Part shown: positions 32,925-43,925 of the stretch, piece after piece | Layout: every line of letters begins with the position of its first letter | Numbering within the stretch: position 1 is the first letter of the stretch | Assembly: GCA_964059195.1 (NCBI GenBank) | Contig: CAXKWD010000007.1 | Location: 55,279,620 to 55,343,619 of the forward strand | Source of the DNA: Ectobius pallidus | Lineage: Eukaryota > Arthropoda > Insecta > Blattodea > Ectobiidae | Length of the DNA stretch: 64,000 nt | Reading direction: 5' to 3' | Program-made: the position numbers and the translations under genes | The notes under the pieces: generated by a model | What the model was told of the DNA's origin: nothing | Database searches by the model: none | The model's input: the letters and a program-made list of their open reading frames with translations, nothing else

Positions 32925-33785
32925 TATTGTACAGGTGGTTTCTTAAGATTTGGACGGATCCCTTAAGTGATAATAACGCCACTTCATTGTACAGATTTTG
33001 TGACAATGAGAAACGTTTACAGAAGGAAATAAAGAACTTTGTTATTGTTCCCCTACTACCAACCATTAGTCCAATGACTTCAACATTTTTCAAATCATAT
33101 TTGTTCCTGAAGTACTCAATGGTTGGTTCGTATTATCTTCTTTTTTTCATTATCAACTGCTGCAGGTTGATCTTCTTCAGTCTCAAAGCGGACTGTAGGG
33201 TCTACTATTAAACCAGTTGATCGGTTTTTGTCTATTGCAATGATGTCTGCTCTTCGTGTTCCTCCATCCATGGCAATGCAGTGCACCTCCTCGTAAACGT
33301 CATAATTCTGCAGTTTCAAGGCAGCCGCTATCTTGCTCCTTATTTGATGATGGCGAGTGTTCCTTAGAAGCTCCCCATGATGACAAAAGCCTAGAACGTG
33401 TGCCAAAGTTTCTACCTCACTGCAGTGCCTACAGTGGTTGCCGTTCTGACTTCGTCCATGGAGGGCACGTACTGGAGCAACATTTGCTTGCAACTTAATA
33501 GCATCTCGCCACTCGGAACTAGTTAGACCTTTTTGATTTACCAACCATTTGTTGGCTGGAGGGCAATCTTCATATAACTTTACACCTTTGCCATGTGTAT
33601 GAAGCAAGCACCATTTCTTAAATTCTTGACCCCTTAAAATACCTCTTAGATCAGCAGCTTTTTTTGAGGTTAAGGCTTCCGCATTCTGGGTTATTCCAAG
33701 TTCATTAATGCATTGTAACATATCAGCCTTTAGATCCCTAGTTATGTTAATGTATTCATTTTGGGATTTCTCTAAGGATTTACAA
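32925..33785 (-). pseudogene. Second R2-type element, endonuclease end only
   Basis: A diverged relative of the 7.4-8.4 kb block. On the minus strand it contains NQKGLTSSEWRDAIKLQANV, the knuckle CRHCSEVETLAHVLGFC (CX2CX7HX4C), then GTRRADIIAID and LIVDPTVRFE of the endonuclease. A frameshift at about 33116 moves the last part to another frame: IEYFRNKYDL and then GLMVGSRGTITKFF, which lines up with LLFGARGTVYRSV in the first R2-type element. It begins abruptly near 33785, so it is 5' truncated. Same family, separate insertion. Confidence 0.85.
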
Positions 33786-36257
33786 CAGTTAAAACATGTT
33801 GAAAATTAAATGTTTAGAAACAGTTGTACCACTGTATTGATAATTATCTTCAAAAGTAATTAGTGTTTTACTCATCATATAAAATTGAAAGTTTATCGAT
33901 ATTATATATGAAGCCTATCAAGAGAATAGTAGTGAAAGGTAAATATGAGACTAGGAGATCAGTGTAAAGGAATTACACAAGAAGTAATTCAGCAATTGAA
34001 AAAGAAAATATGTAATAAAATTTAAAATATATCAATTTGTCATATTTTTGGAATGAATTTAAGTAATTTGCTGATATTGAAATTGAATTACCATTTTAAT
34101 ATATGTTATTTAAAATCAAGGATTTAGGAAATAAATGATTATAGAAGAAGTAAAAAAAAGTTTGATTAGTGAAGAAACAGATAAGGTCGATTAAAGATGA
34201 AAATTATAGATTTTCATGGGTGTATTGTTTTTTTTTTAAAAATATTTTTATGGATAGGAGGAATGATGTCTTGTTGTTTTATTATATATGTGTAATTATT
34301 GTAACATTATTGTATACACTTTAAATGTTGTATAGAAAAAGAAATAATAGGCCTACTGATAATGTACCTGAGGGTGGAATAGAGTTAACAAGTATATTAG
34401 AAATACATGTTAGAAAATTTTGAAATGCAAAATGAAGGGTAGAAAGTGCCAAGTATGCGTTTGTATCTCATAGTAATTAAAGTGAAAAGGAAGAAGGTGT
34501 AAAAGAGGAAGGACTTAATTTAACAATAGTAAAAGAAACAGAAATTTGGAGACTCAAAAGAAGGTTTAAAAGTCTGAGGTTTGGAACCTCAGTCTTTTCA
34601 AATAAGGTTAGGAATGTAGTATAATTATTATTATACTTCGAAAATAAGAAGGCTGTTGTGAAATTTCATTATAGAAAAGAGAATGAACTGAACCAGGAAG
34701 AGAAGTTAGTATTAAAGTCATTAGTCTGTACTGTTTCGAAATAAGGAAGCAAAATTGAGTAGTAAAAATAAGCAAGATTGCTGAGTAATAAGTGCAACAA
34801 CCAGCAGAGTACTGAACAAGAAATAATCATATGTAAGAACTGTTGAGGTGGCTGAATCTAGAACATCACCATTATAATAACTATTTCTTTAGTCAGCACA
34901 GACTACTATTAAAAATCATTTATAATAACTATAATAAGAGTGATCTAACTCCACCCCTTATATATACTAAGAATAGTGTATCATTGTCGGATTTTGTCTT
35001 TGGTCAACGATTGCAACATGTAGCCATAGTGTCTGTATTTGTGAATAAACATCTGTTCTCATCTGTAGCCTTCGCTTTTCAATGATCTCTAAGGAGATAG
35101 ACCCACGTATTAACATGTGTGAGTCAACTACTCTAAGATCTTCAAGATGCTGACATCTACACATCAACAAAATCTAAGTAAAATCAGACAAACTCTCCAT
35201 AAGGAGAAAAGTCGATGCCGCTATACGACAATATTTCAGAGGCTGCTTTCACTCCGCTCTCTAAATCTCACACAACCGGATATTTTTTTATCCACTAGAA
35301 AATTTGCATGGCCTGAATAATAAACGTGAAAGAACGATTTGGCATAACTGAATAATAATGAAAGATATCAACACAAAACAATTTAACAAAGATACAGTAC
35401 ATTTCTCTATTTCTCAACATAGTCACCAATGAAGTAACTAAATTTTCCAACTAGTACAATTTTACGAATTATTTAAAATGTTTCTTCCACCTCTGTACTA
35501 GTGTTTCTGAAAGACTATGCTGAGTGTAATGCTGATTACAAATATTTATTTATTAGCGAAGATACATTGACGTAATGTCCATGATCAGTCAAAGTTAAAA
35601 ATAGCCACTGATTCACTGTTGAAATTGTTGATATTGTCTATATGATGAATGACTTGCTCTTCTTATTTGGAATAGCACCAAAGTAAATGGAAGGTGATAT
35701 ATTAATCAAGAATAACCATTTATGGTTGTAATAAAGAAATATATTAAAATTATTTTGGGTTTAAAATAATGTTCATGCTATATTATGTTGTGGTGAAATT
35801 CTTCCAGACGTTAAAAACACTTAGTTATATAAGTTGACAGTGAATCGTTCTGTAATTGTCAATTAAAAATTATTTTGGATTTAAAATAATGTCCAAATTA
35901 TAAAATGTCTTCTTCTTGGTAAAATTCTTCACAGTTAAAATCACTACAGTAGCAGACCAACTACCACAACAAGCAGGTCGGTTCATCATCCTATTTCCGA
36001 GAACGACTGAATATGATATATTCTATGAATAAATTTTTCCCGGGTAGACAGCCAGGTTTGGAGATCAAGTGTCTCCGTTTCAGAGGCCCATGCTGCCTCC
36101 ATCCTCAGGGATACTGAAGGGATCCTCAGGGATTCTCAAATCTTACATGATATATTCTAGTATCTCAAATAATACGATAGGTCTGATTTTAAAGCTGATT
36201 ACAACGTTTCACCAATCAACATCTATAAATAAGTGCTAGTTTAAGGATGCAGCGCTT
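33786..36257. other. 2.5 kb without a recognised gene
   Basis: AT-rich. The first kilobase is purine-rich and may be more old Gypsy interior. A mixed-composition stretch at 34840-35300 has an LTR-like look (AATAAACATCTGTTC near 35042) but no second copy. A short paired motif (ATGATATATTCTA) occurs near 36015 and 36148 around a GC-richer block. No protein is supported. Confidence 0.45.
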
Positions 36258-36325
36258 TGTTTTAGGATAGACGGTGTTAATGTTATTTGGCTGTTTTAGG
36301 ACAGACGGTGTTAATGTTATTTGGC
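36258..36325. repeat. 34-bp tandem duplication
   Basis: Two adjacent 34-bp copies, each holding GACGGTGTTAATGTTATTTG, differing by one base. A recent local duplication. Confidence 0.9.
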
Positions 36326-36399
36326 GCTGCAAACTAGGAATGAACTATGGAAAATGAGGACGATAATTAATGCAAAGCTCTTTGTTATCAATATTCAGT

Positions 36400-37660
36400 T
36401 TATTTGTCTGTTTTACCTATCTAAATCTTATTTTGATAGTTGACCACAAGATTTTTTGAATCGATCAGGCTTTTGGAATAGCCTGTGTCATTTTCTTTAG
36501 TGACAGGCGTACTTTTCGTAATTTTAAAGAATAAATGATTTCATTTCCTGCGTCGATGGATATGTTCAATCATAATCTGCGGATTAATTTATTAATTTTC
36601 AACATTTTTAGTACAATTAATAATATTGCTAGATCATGATTTGTGTATTTTGTTTACGTAATCTTCATTTTGATGCACAACTGACATTATTTTCCTCTCT
36701 AGTTAAACATATTCTTTATATTTTCCTTTTGTTTACAGATAATTTTCCCTATTTCTTTGTTGATTTACATCCACATTGTTTGAATTGTTAAGAATATTAC
36801 AGATGTCTCTGTTGTATCGTTTAGCAATAGGTAAAATTTCACACTTTTTACTTTATTTCCTGTCATGCGTTCAAGTTCAATCATAAGTTGTGGATTTTTT
36901 CGTAATTTTTCAATTTTTTATGCACAATTGACATTATTCTCTCTAGCTAGACATGTTCTAAATGTTCTCTTTTGCTTAATATGTTTTTTACCTATTTCTT
37001 TGATAGATGACAACAAGGTTGTTTGAATTGATAAGGCTTTTGGAATAGCCTATGTCATTTTGTTTTAGTGAGCGGTGTACTGTTTGTAATTTTAGATGTA
37101 CAAATGACTTCATTTCTTGTGTTGGACATGTTCAATCATGATTTGTGTAGTTATTTCATAATTTTATCTTTTTTACGCAAAATTGACATTATTTTCCTCT
37201 CCAGCTAGACATGTTCTAAATATTCTCTTTGCTTAATATGTTTTTGACTATTTATTTGTTAATTTACATCCGCATTGTTTGAATTATTAAGACTATTGGA
37301 GGTGTCTTTGTACTATTGTTTAGAATTAGGTAAACATTTCACATTTTAATTGTATAAATTACTTTATTTCCTCTAACAATTGGGCAAATTCAATCATAAG
37401 TTGGGGATTTATTTAATAATTTTTCAATTTTTATGCATAACTTGACCTTATTTTCCACTCTAGCTAGACATGTTGTGAATATTCTCTTTGTTTAATATGT
37501 TTTTTCCGTTGCTTTGTTACTTTACAGTCAATTTGTTTGAAATCTGCATGTTTTAGAGTTGTGTTTGTCATATGTATACACTTTTTTCACATTTTTTAAT
37601 GTATAAAAGACTTCATATCCCCTGTCGACCGGACATAATCATACTTGTTGTACTAATCTA
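36400..37660. repeat. Degenerate tandem repeat, period about 255 bp (left block)
   Basis: The landmark CTAGCTAGACATGTTCTAAAT recurs in altered form near 36700, 36944, 37202 and 37461, spacing 244-259 bp. Each unit also carries a GCTTTTGGAATAGCC-like or TTTGAATTGTTAAG-like block, an AATTTTA--TATAAATGACTTCATTTCC block and a GTTCAATCATAATTTGTG block. It is T-rich on this strand and non-coding. A related block lies beyond the MMP gene at 42.8-43.2 kb. Confidence 0.8.
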
Positions 37661-37837
37661 TCCTGAGCTTCTCATATTGTATCAACATGTTTATATTAGA
37701 TTACTAGCTCTACAAGAAGTATTAGACAAACCCTTGTAAACCAATTCTCTGGTTTTGTTCACATTTATATTCCTTTTCATCGCCTATACCTAGTCATCTT
37801 GGAACAGTTGAAGATCAGAAGGTGAAGTAGAAACGTC
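37661..37837. other. Upstream region of the BIR gene
   Basis: No TATA box or late-type TAAG motif stands out in the 60 bases before the ATG. Confidence 0.3.
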
Positions 37838-38122
37838 ATGTCTTCGAACGCTTGTCCTTGTACAAAGTGGCGTGCTCTCAATATGAAAAAGGAAAGTGAT
37901 CGTTTGAAAACATATGGAAGATGGACTGTGTCTTTCATGAATCCAACGCTTTTGGCCTCCGAGGGATTTTATTACTCGGGATACAATGATATTGTTCGTT
38001 GTGCTTATTGCAAGGTCGAACTTGGACAATAGAATGAGGAAGATGATCCTCGGAGGGACCACGAACGTTTCTCACAATTTTGTACATTTTTGAAAGAAAA
38101 GTTAAATAAAACTGTATTCTAA
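37838..38122 (+). pseudogene. Single-BIR, IAP-like protein with one in-frame stop
   Basis: A 94-codon frame encodes one complete BIR domain. The start is like many IAP BIRs (ESDRLKTY, then FMNPTLLASEGFYYSG). The zinc ligands are Cys55, Cys58, His75 and Cys82, spaced CX2CX16HX6C as in BIR domains. An in-frame TAG at 38030-38032 stands at codon 65, the place where BIRs usually have tryptophan, and the domain reads on after it to a TAA at 38120. There is no second BIR and no RING. BIR proteins of this type bind caspases or IAP antagonists and block apoptosis; they occur in insects and in baculoviruses, entomopoxviruses and iridoviruses. No introns are seen. Origin, host or viral, is open. Confidence 0.85.
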
Positions 38123-38562
38123 AAATATTTCAACTTCTGTTGCAATCCTTTCTCAGTGAGGCCTGTTCAAACATGTCTTGCTAACGTCACCTTTTTATCT
38201 TGTACCAATGACACATATTCGTGACTCAACAAGTATGACATGTAAGATATGATTAATACATACCAAAATTTGATAATTTACAGTCTTTCTCATATTATTT
38301 CATAATACTGTTGGTGAACCTGAGGGAAATATTGAAGCAAGACGAAAGCTATCTGTCAGTTTAGTGATATGACAGACATTTTATTCGGATTCTAGTCAAT
38401 GAAGTTAAGGCTTTAATGCATTTAAGTATAACTAGCCTTGAACAAGTATGATAATGATCATGCATCATGAGGAAGGCGGCCATGACTGTGCATAAAGGTT
38501 CTGTGGCGTAGTTTTATTGTTGTAACAATGTCGTGAAGGTTTCTTTTCCCCTTGCCAGGATA
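38123..38562. other. Intergenic, no gene
   Basis: Nothing recognisable. It ends in a pyrimidine run and CAG (TTTCTTTTCCCCTTGCCAG, up to 38560), which would serve as a splice acceptor for the next coding stretch. Confidence 0.4.
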
Positions 38563-39064
38563 TATATAAAAAGGCTGGTTGCATTTGGAAAACAATCAGC
38601 AACGATGGAACGTTGGCAAATGTTGGAGAGCGTGTGTATGACAACAGAGGTGTTGTTAACAAGGAGGTGGTTCATCCCTCTACATTTACCAGAATCACGA
38701 GGAATTAGTAAAAGTGTTTCCATGCGGGCGGTCAATCAAAATGATTGCTGGTCAGCAACGGAAATTTGATCATGACTTCAATCACCACGAGGAAATGTGC
38801 ACGGGAGAGGAACATTTCACAACTTGTTTAGTTCCTGCCAATCCTCTGATGGGAATATGGAGCAGAAGATGTGACACCAAGTGTGAAACATTTAAGAGGA
38901 CATCACAAAAGGTAAAACATTCGTTTTCGTATGGTAACCAAACAGAAATTCTTTTTTTTTCTAAACACTTCTTTGGTTTCAGGCTGTAAATATGTTAATT
39001 GCTACGCATCAGAGGAAAATGGAGGAGAGGGGAGGTGTCGATTGCAACAGCTTACGTCATCAAT
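38563..39064 (+). pseudogene. Cysteine-rich coding remnant, family unknown
   Basis: Two frames look like real protein. The first (38563-38665) has CIWKTISNDGTLANVGERVY followed by DNRG. After a shift near 38660 a second frame continues with IYQNHEELVKVFPCGRSIKM, a CTGEEHFTTC pair and WSRRCDTKC, up to about 38910. A GT at 38911 and a pyrimidine-rich AG at 38981 could bound a 70-80 base intron; joined this way the frame would end in TAG at 39062-39064, 35 bases before the MMP start. I do not recognise the family. Paired cysteines suggest a secreted or virion-type protein, which is inference only. Confidence 0.4.
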
Positions 39065-39098
39065 AGGGTATATAAGCGGCTGCATCACTGTCGAGACC
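39065..39098 (+). promoter_or_regulatory. TATA box upstream of the MMP gene (also a TAAG-type motif)
   Basis: GGTATATAAGCGG (TATAAG at 39071-39076) lies 23 bases before the first ATG of the MMP frame and 53 before the second. It reads as a TATA box with GCATCACTG following, or as the DTAAG late-promoter motif used by baculoviruses and nudiviruses. Motif length is short, so neither reading is certain. Confidence 0.4.
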
Positions 39099-39819
39099 AT
39101 GTTGGTGGAACAAGATAGTCTCTTCAACATGTTACGGCTTGCAATTATTTTAACGATTGCCCTCTGTGGTTGGGCAGAGGTTATGATGGTGGACGACGAT
39201 CAAGAAATGGCAATTAATTATCTAAAGAAGTATGGATATCTGCCTTGTAATAGCAACACACTACGAGACAAACGAACTTTCGAAGAAGCTCTTGCCATGA
39301 TTCAAGCTAATTATGGACTTAATGTATCTTCAAAGTTAGATAATGACACTTTGATTTTAATGAGGACAGCGCGATGTGGAGTTGCAGATATAACGCACTC
39401 TGAAGAGTTGAACAAGTGGAGCAAAACACATTTAACAATGAATTATATCACCATGGACCAAAAGGCTATAGACATTACATATATGGCTTTTGAAATATGG
39501 GCATCTATATCTGGAGTCACTTTCTCAAGAGACTTAATAAAACCAGATATCTTAATAACTAATCAGAGAGGATACCATAAACTTCTACTTCACGATGTTA
39601 ATTGTTCTGACAGTTTCGTGAAATCTGACAGTGTTTTAGCACATGCCATCCATCCTGCTGATGGTCCTCGTCTTGAAATTCACATTGACGACGACTTACA
39701 ATGGTCTACAAAAACAACTTTCTCTGGTGATGAAACGGTCAGCAGTCTGTATTACGTACTCCTTCACGAAATTGGACACACGCTGGGAATACCACACTTA
39801 AACGATAAGGACGCTGTAA
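39099..39819 (+). pseudogene. Matrix metalloproteinase: signal peptide, prodomain and catalytic domain (5' part of a split gene)
   Basis: The likely start is the ATG at 39129, giving a signal peptide (MLRLAIILTIALCGWAEV); the ATG at 39099 is in frame but adds a charged leader. Counting from 39129, residues about 25-80 form the peptidoglycan-binding-like prodomain, ARCGVAD at 81-87 is the cysteine switch (Cys83), and the catalytic domain follows with HPADGPRLEIHIDDD and the zinc site HEIGHTLGIPH (His213, His217, His223). Met231 of the Met-turn is the last residue before a LINE insertion at 39820. The whole 700 bp lacks introns, unlike typical insect MMP genes. It is a secreted zinc endopeptidase that cuts matrix or basement membrane proteins. 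No stop occurs in this part. Viral MMPs are known from granuloviruses; a host retrocopy is the alternative. Confidence 0.9.
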
Positions 39820-41398
39820 TGCACCTGTTCCACCGATATTGCGCAGTGAAGTGAGGAAAGCCATAACAGACCTGAAGAACGAGAAATCACCGGGTGACGG
39901 CGGAATTTTGAATGAACATCTGAAAGCTGGAGAGAATGAACTAACAGAAATACTAACAGAAGAAATTCCAGAATCATGGAGAACAAACAACATCATACTA
40001 TTACACAAGAAGGGATCAAGGAACGATGTGAATAATTATCACCCAATCAGCCCAATGTCCACCCTATATAAACTTTTTTCGACCATAATCACAAGAAGAA
40101 TAAGTAAATACTTGAACGAGAATCAACCCGTAGAGCAAGCGGGCTTTCGTGCTGGCTACTCCACCACAGATCACTTGCAAACGGTATCCCAAATTATGGA
40201 AAAAGCTCAGGAATTCAACCTAGAGCTCTACTTGGCTTTCATAGATTTCACCAAAGCCTTTGACTCCGTCAAACATGTACCAATCTTGAACGCCCTATGA
40301 AATCAAGGACTAGAGGAAAAATACATCAGGATACTCGCCAATTTATATTCAAACATGCAAGCTAAGATCCAATTAGAAACAGAGGGCAGTACTTTTAAAC
40401 TGGAAAGAGGAGTAAGGCAAGGAGACGGCATATCCCCTAGTCTGTTTATCAGCACACTAGAAGATATCTTTCAGAGAATGAAATTGAAAGGGGGAATCAA
40501 AATTGATGGAAAACCACTCCAAGAACTGAGGTTTGCAGATGATATCATCCTATTTGCATCTTCAGCAGAAGAACTAAGACGGAATATCCATGAACTATCC
40601 CACAAGAGCAAGGAATGAGGACTGGAACTGAACCCTCACAAAACAAAACTAATGACAAACAGTACCGAAGAAATTATCAAAGTTAACAACGAAGAACTCT
40701 AATATGTCAATGAATACAGTTACCTTGGCCAAATTATGTCGTTCGGAAACACCTCCCGCAAAGAAGTTCAGAGACGCATCTCTACAGCATGGTCCAAATT
40801 CTGGAGTTTGAAATTTATTCTCACAAGTAAGGCCTATAACATCAGATTAAAGAAAGACATATTGGACACTTGCATCTTACCCATCCTTCTGTACGGAGCC
40901 CAAACCTGGGCCCTGACAGTTAAAGAAAGGAAAATGTTATAAACATGCCAGAGGAAAATGGAGAGAAAAATTCTAGACGTTAAACTCCAAGACAGAATCC
41001 GCAACGAAGACTTAAGGGCAATGACAAACATCAAAGACATAACAACATCGGCCATATCTCTGAAATGAAAGTGGGCAGGCCACGTCATGAGGATGGATCA
41101 TAACAGATGGGCGCATATAACAACAGCTTGGGACCCACGAATCGGCCACAAAACAGTAGGACGACAGAAGAGAAGATGGGCAGAAGACTTAAAGCTTCAC
41201 TTTGGGACAAACTGGTCTACGAAGGCCAAAGATCGAAGGGAATGGAGGCGACTGACAGAAGCAACATAAGAGGAATGCGGATCTTTCCCGCAGTGGCTAA
41301 GCGGGATTGCCGAAACAGCCACCTTGCCAGTCAAGAGTCTCTTGCCTTTTAGGGATGAAATGGGCTAATTCTAATTCTATTTCTAATTCTAATTCTAA
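39820..41398 (+). mobile_element. RTE-like LINE inserted in the MMP gene
   Basis: A 5'-truncated LINE in the same orientation as its host gene. It enters at the start of the RT (EVRKAITDLKNEKSPGDGG), then LAFIDFTKAFDSV, GVRQGDGISPSLF and RFADDIILFA, and has a C-terminal KWAGHVMRMD and RRWAEDLKLHF. Several in-frame stops (for example near 40298, 40616, 40700, 40940 and 41065) show decay. It ends in a (TTCTAA)n tail at about 41363-41398. Host sequence stops at GTAATG (39819) and the tail also ends TAATG, so the target duplication is about 4-5 bases and overlaps the tail. Confidence 0.88.
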
Positions 41399-42339
41399 TG
41401 TATGCATTTTAAAATCCATATGATCCACCAATCCAATTGAATGATAATGATATTGTTGAAGCTAGAAAACTATATGGTAATCCATCATCACGACCTTTGC
41501 CTCAGCCATCACCACCGCTGCTTCCGTCTTCAACACCTCGGCCTAGGCCTTCATCACCTCGACCTACGCCTTCATCGACTCAACCTACGCCATCATCAAC
41601 TCGATCTACGCCACCATCAACTCGACCTACGCCATCATGAACTCTACCTACGCCATCATCAACTCCTCAGTATGAATCTGGTAGACCTGTGCAGAGTATT
41701 GTTCCCGACCTGTGTAAACTGAAAAACGTTAACACATTTATGGTAGTTAATAATGCATTATATGTGTTTTATAGAGAATGGGTATGGATTATAGATTTAG
41801 TAGATATGGAAATAAACCTTCCCTTTTACATACTCACTTTGGTACAGCACTTACCTAAGGAGTTTAATGTGACAGCTGTTTATCTAAAACCAAATTCCTA
41901 CATCGTTATGATAGTCGGTACTAAACAGTATCTCGTTGAACATAAAACATTTAGGCTTCAATCCGGCTATCCTAAACCTGTACCTACTTTTGATATTAGA
42001 AACAACTCTTTAACAGCGGGTGTAAACACGTATAGAGGAATAACATATTATCTGTTTTATGATGACGGTTTAGTTTTAGAGATTGACGATTGTGCTGTAA
42101 AACCAGCTAACTATTATTACATTAAGAATATTTTCCCCGGGATTCCCTCACAAAAAGATAACGTGTTTAGGTATACAGATGGGTTGTTATACTTCTTCCA
42201 GGATAAAGTAATACAATATAGTGAATTTAACAACACCGTTGTTAATATCTTTAAGAATAATCTTGAACTATTTGGAATAGATTGTCCACCTAAAAAGGGA
42301 TTGATTAATGAAATTAAATCACTTGTATCTAAACTTTAA
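41399..42339 (+). pseudogene. Matrix metalloproteinase: end of catalytic domain, proline-rich hinge and hemopexin domain (3' part)
   Basis: After the LINE the MMP resumes with PPIQLNDNDIVEARKLYG, the conserved end of the catalytic domain, preceded by one in-frame TAA (near 41411). A proline/serine/threonine-rich hinge follows at 41500-41670, with a TGA at 41638-41640 in the same frame. The hemopexin-like domain runs from PDLCKLKNVNTF to LELFGIDCPP; the first and last cysteines are in the expected places for its closing disulphide, with blade-type repeats such as NVFRYTDGLLYFFQDKVIQY. The gene ends at 42339, and AATAAA follows at 42454. Both stops are single substitutions by appearance. No transmembrane or GPI tail is seen, so a secreted enzyme is inferred. 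Confidence 0.85.
41515..41670 (+). repeat. Short tandem repeat encoding the MMP hinge
   Basis: Units of 15-18 bases (CTCGACCTACGCCATCATCA and variants) are repeated about eight times, coding for Pro-Thr-Pro-Ser-Ser-Thr/Arg. The TGA in the hinge lies in one unit. Confidence 0.85.
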
Positions 42340-42809
42340 TCGTTATTCTTATTACTAATTATGTGAACATCTGTACTCCAAGCTATCCTACAGATGTGTG
42401 CAAATAATAGACTATGTTTGTATGATTCTTTGTAATAGTAATTTTGTGCATGAAATAAACTTTCTAATGATACATAAAAAATGTACAACTTGACAATGTG
42501 CTAATTGGTGAAGGATGATCTTGAAATAAACAATCTTTACTAACATTTTTCTTTGTCTTTATTTTAAAAAAGAAACCATGTACCATTCGGTATCTCTTTC
42601 CTTTTACGTTTAACCTTGAATTCCTCTCCTCTCATCCTGTACGTCATTGTCATAAATTAGGAGTTACTGAGCCTTCATCCGGTTATGGTGGGTATGACAT
42701 TTTATTATTTTGAGGATTTAGCTTTAGTTGTGATGGTGCTTATTTTTGCCCTGTTTAACATTGGATATAGTGGGGCATGTCCTACATTTGCTATAACAAG
42801 CCAATAAAT
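42340..42809. other. MMP 3' flank
   Basis: Two AATAAA-type signals (42454 and 42523) follow the stop codon. Nothing else is recognised. Confidence 0.4.
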
Positions 42810-43195
42810 TTTGAGTTTGTTAGGGATGATCGTTTCGTAATTTTAATGTATAAATGGCTTCATTTCCTCTGTCTATGTATATGTTCAATCATAATTTGTG
42901 TATTTATTTAAAATTTTAATACAAAGATGACAATATTTTCATCTTCTGATACATATTCCCTTTGTTTTCAGTTGTGTTTTCCCACATCTTTGTTATTTTA
43001 CAATCATTTTGTTTGTATTGATAGAGTTGCGAGTGTTTTAGAGTTGGGTATGTCCTAATATTTTGTAATGGTTCCAACACACTCTTTCTTACAGATGGTT
43101 TTTTCTGTTTGCAGACATTTTGTATGAATTATTAAGCTGTCCTCTCACCCTATCCTATAATGAGGGAACAGATAGTCACAAATAAAATATAACCC
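42810..43195. repeat. Degenerate 255-bp repeat (right block)
   Basis: This block carries the same elements as the left array: AATTTTAATGTATAAATGGCTTCATTTCC, GTTCAATCATAATTTGTGTA, a degraded TGATACATATTCCCTTTG and GAGTTGGGTATGTCC. About one and a half units are present, in the same orientation as the left block, so the repeats flank the BIR-MMP cluster on both sides. Confidence 0.7.
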
Positions 43196-43368
43196 TCCAA
43201 TGATATGGGGTACTACCAAACGTTCAACCAGTCAGATCTAATTGGGACTGTGACGAGTACTTCGTTGTCAAATTAATTTATTTTTTAGGATTTGCCCGGT
43301 TTAACTTTGACTATAGTGGTACTTATTCAATCATGTCATACATTTGATGTAAGAAAGCAAGTCTGTTA

Positions 43369-43925
43369 GGGGCTAAAACCATTTATATTGGCTTAAACTA
43401 TCCATTTTTTGCAAACACTTTTGTGATCTTGGATTTTATATTGATCTTAGACACCTGTTATAGCATACTACGATTTTTTAATATCGAAAAATATAAATTT
43501 TAACTTGGTTAAATTGGTTGTGGGGTGAAAAACACCCTCTAGATGATTTATAATGGCTTATCTTGTTCATGTGTGGAAGAACTTGTGTGATCTTGAAAAC
43601 TACCCCTTAAATAAAATTAACCCCTTTGGGTTGTAAATGATGTCAGAGAGTTGATATCACTTAGTATGATTTTTTATTGTTGAAAAATAAATTTTTAATG
43701 TGTTAGATTGGTTGTGGGGTGAAAACTACCCTCTATACGATTTACAGTGGCTCAAGTTGTCCATTTGTGGAAAAACTTGCTTGACCTTGAAAAACCAGCC
43801 CTATGTAAAATTAAATCATTTAGGAGTGCAAACCATGTCAGATAGTTAATATTACTCTGTAATGTGTTTATATGCAGAAAAATAATTTTAAATGGGTTAG
43901 AACGGTTGTGGGGGTGAAAACTACC
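43369..43925. repeat. 195-bp satellite-like tandem repeat (left part)
   Basis: Three units of about 157, 194 and 202 bp share GGTTGTGGGGTGAAAACTACC, a TGTGGAAAAACTTG block, a CCTTGAAAA-CC block and TAAAATTAACCCCTTTGGG. The array is broken at 43926 and resumes at 45512. Confidence 0.85.

Noticed and set aside
34840..35300. A solo LTR
   Set aside because: Composition and a polyadenylation-like signal suggest it, but there is no second copy and no clear TG/CA borders with a duplication.
38931..39098. Upstream extension of the MMP frame
   Set aside because: The frame happens to be open but has no prodomain features; the signal peptide begins at 39129 and a TATA box lies at 39071.
41441..41722. 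Histidine/leucine-rich frame
   Set aside because: Alternate frame of the MMP hinge repeat.
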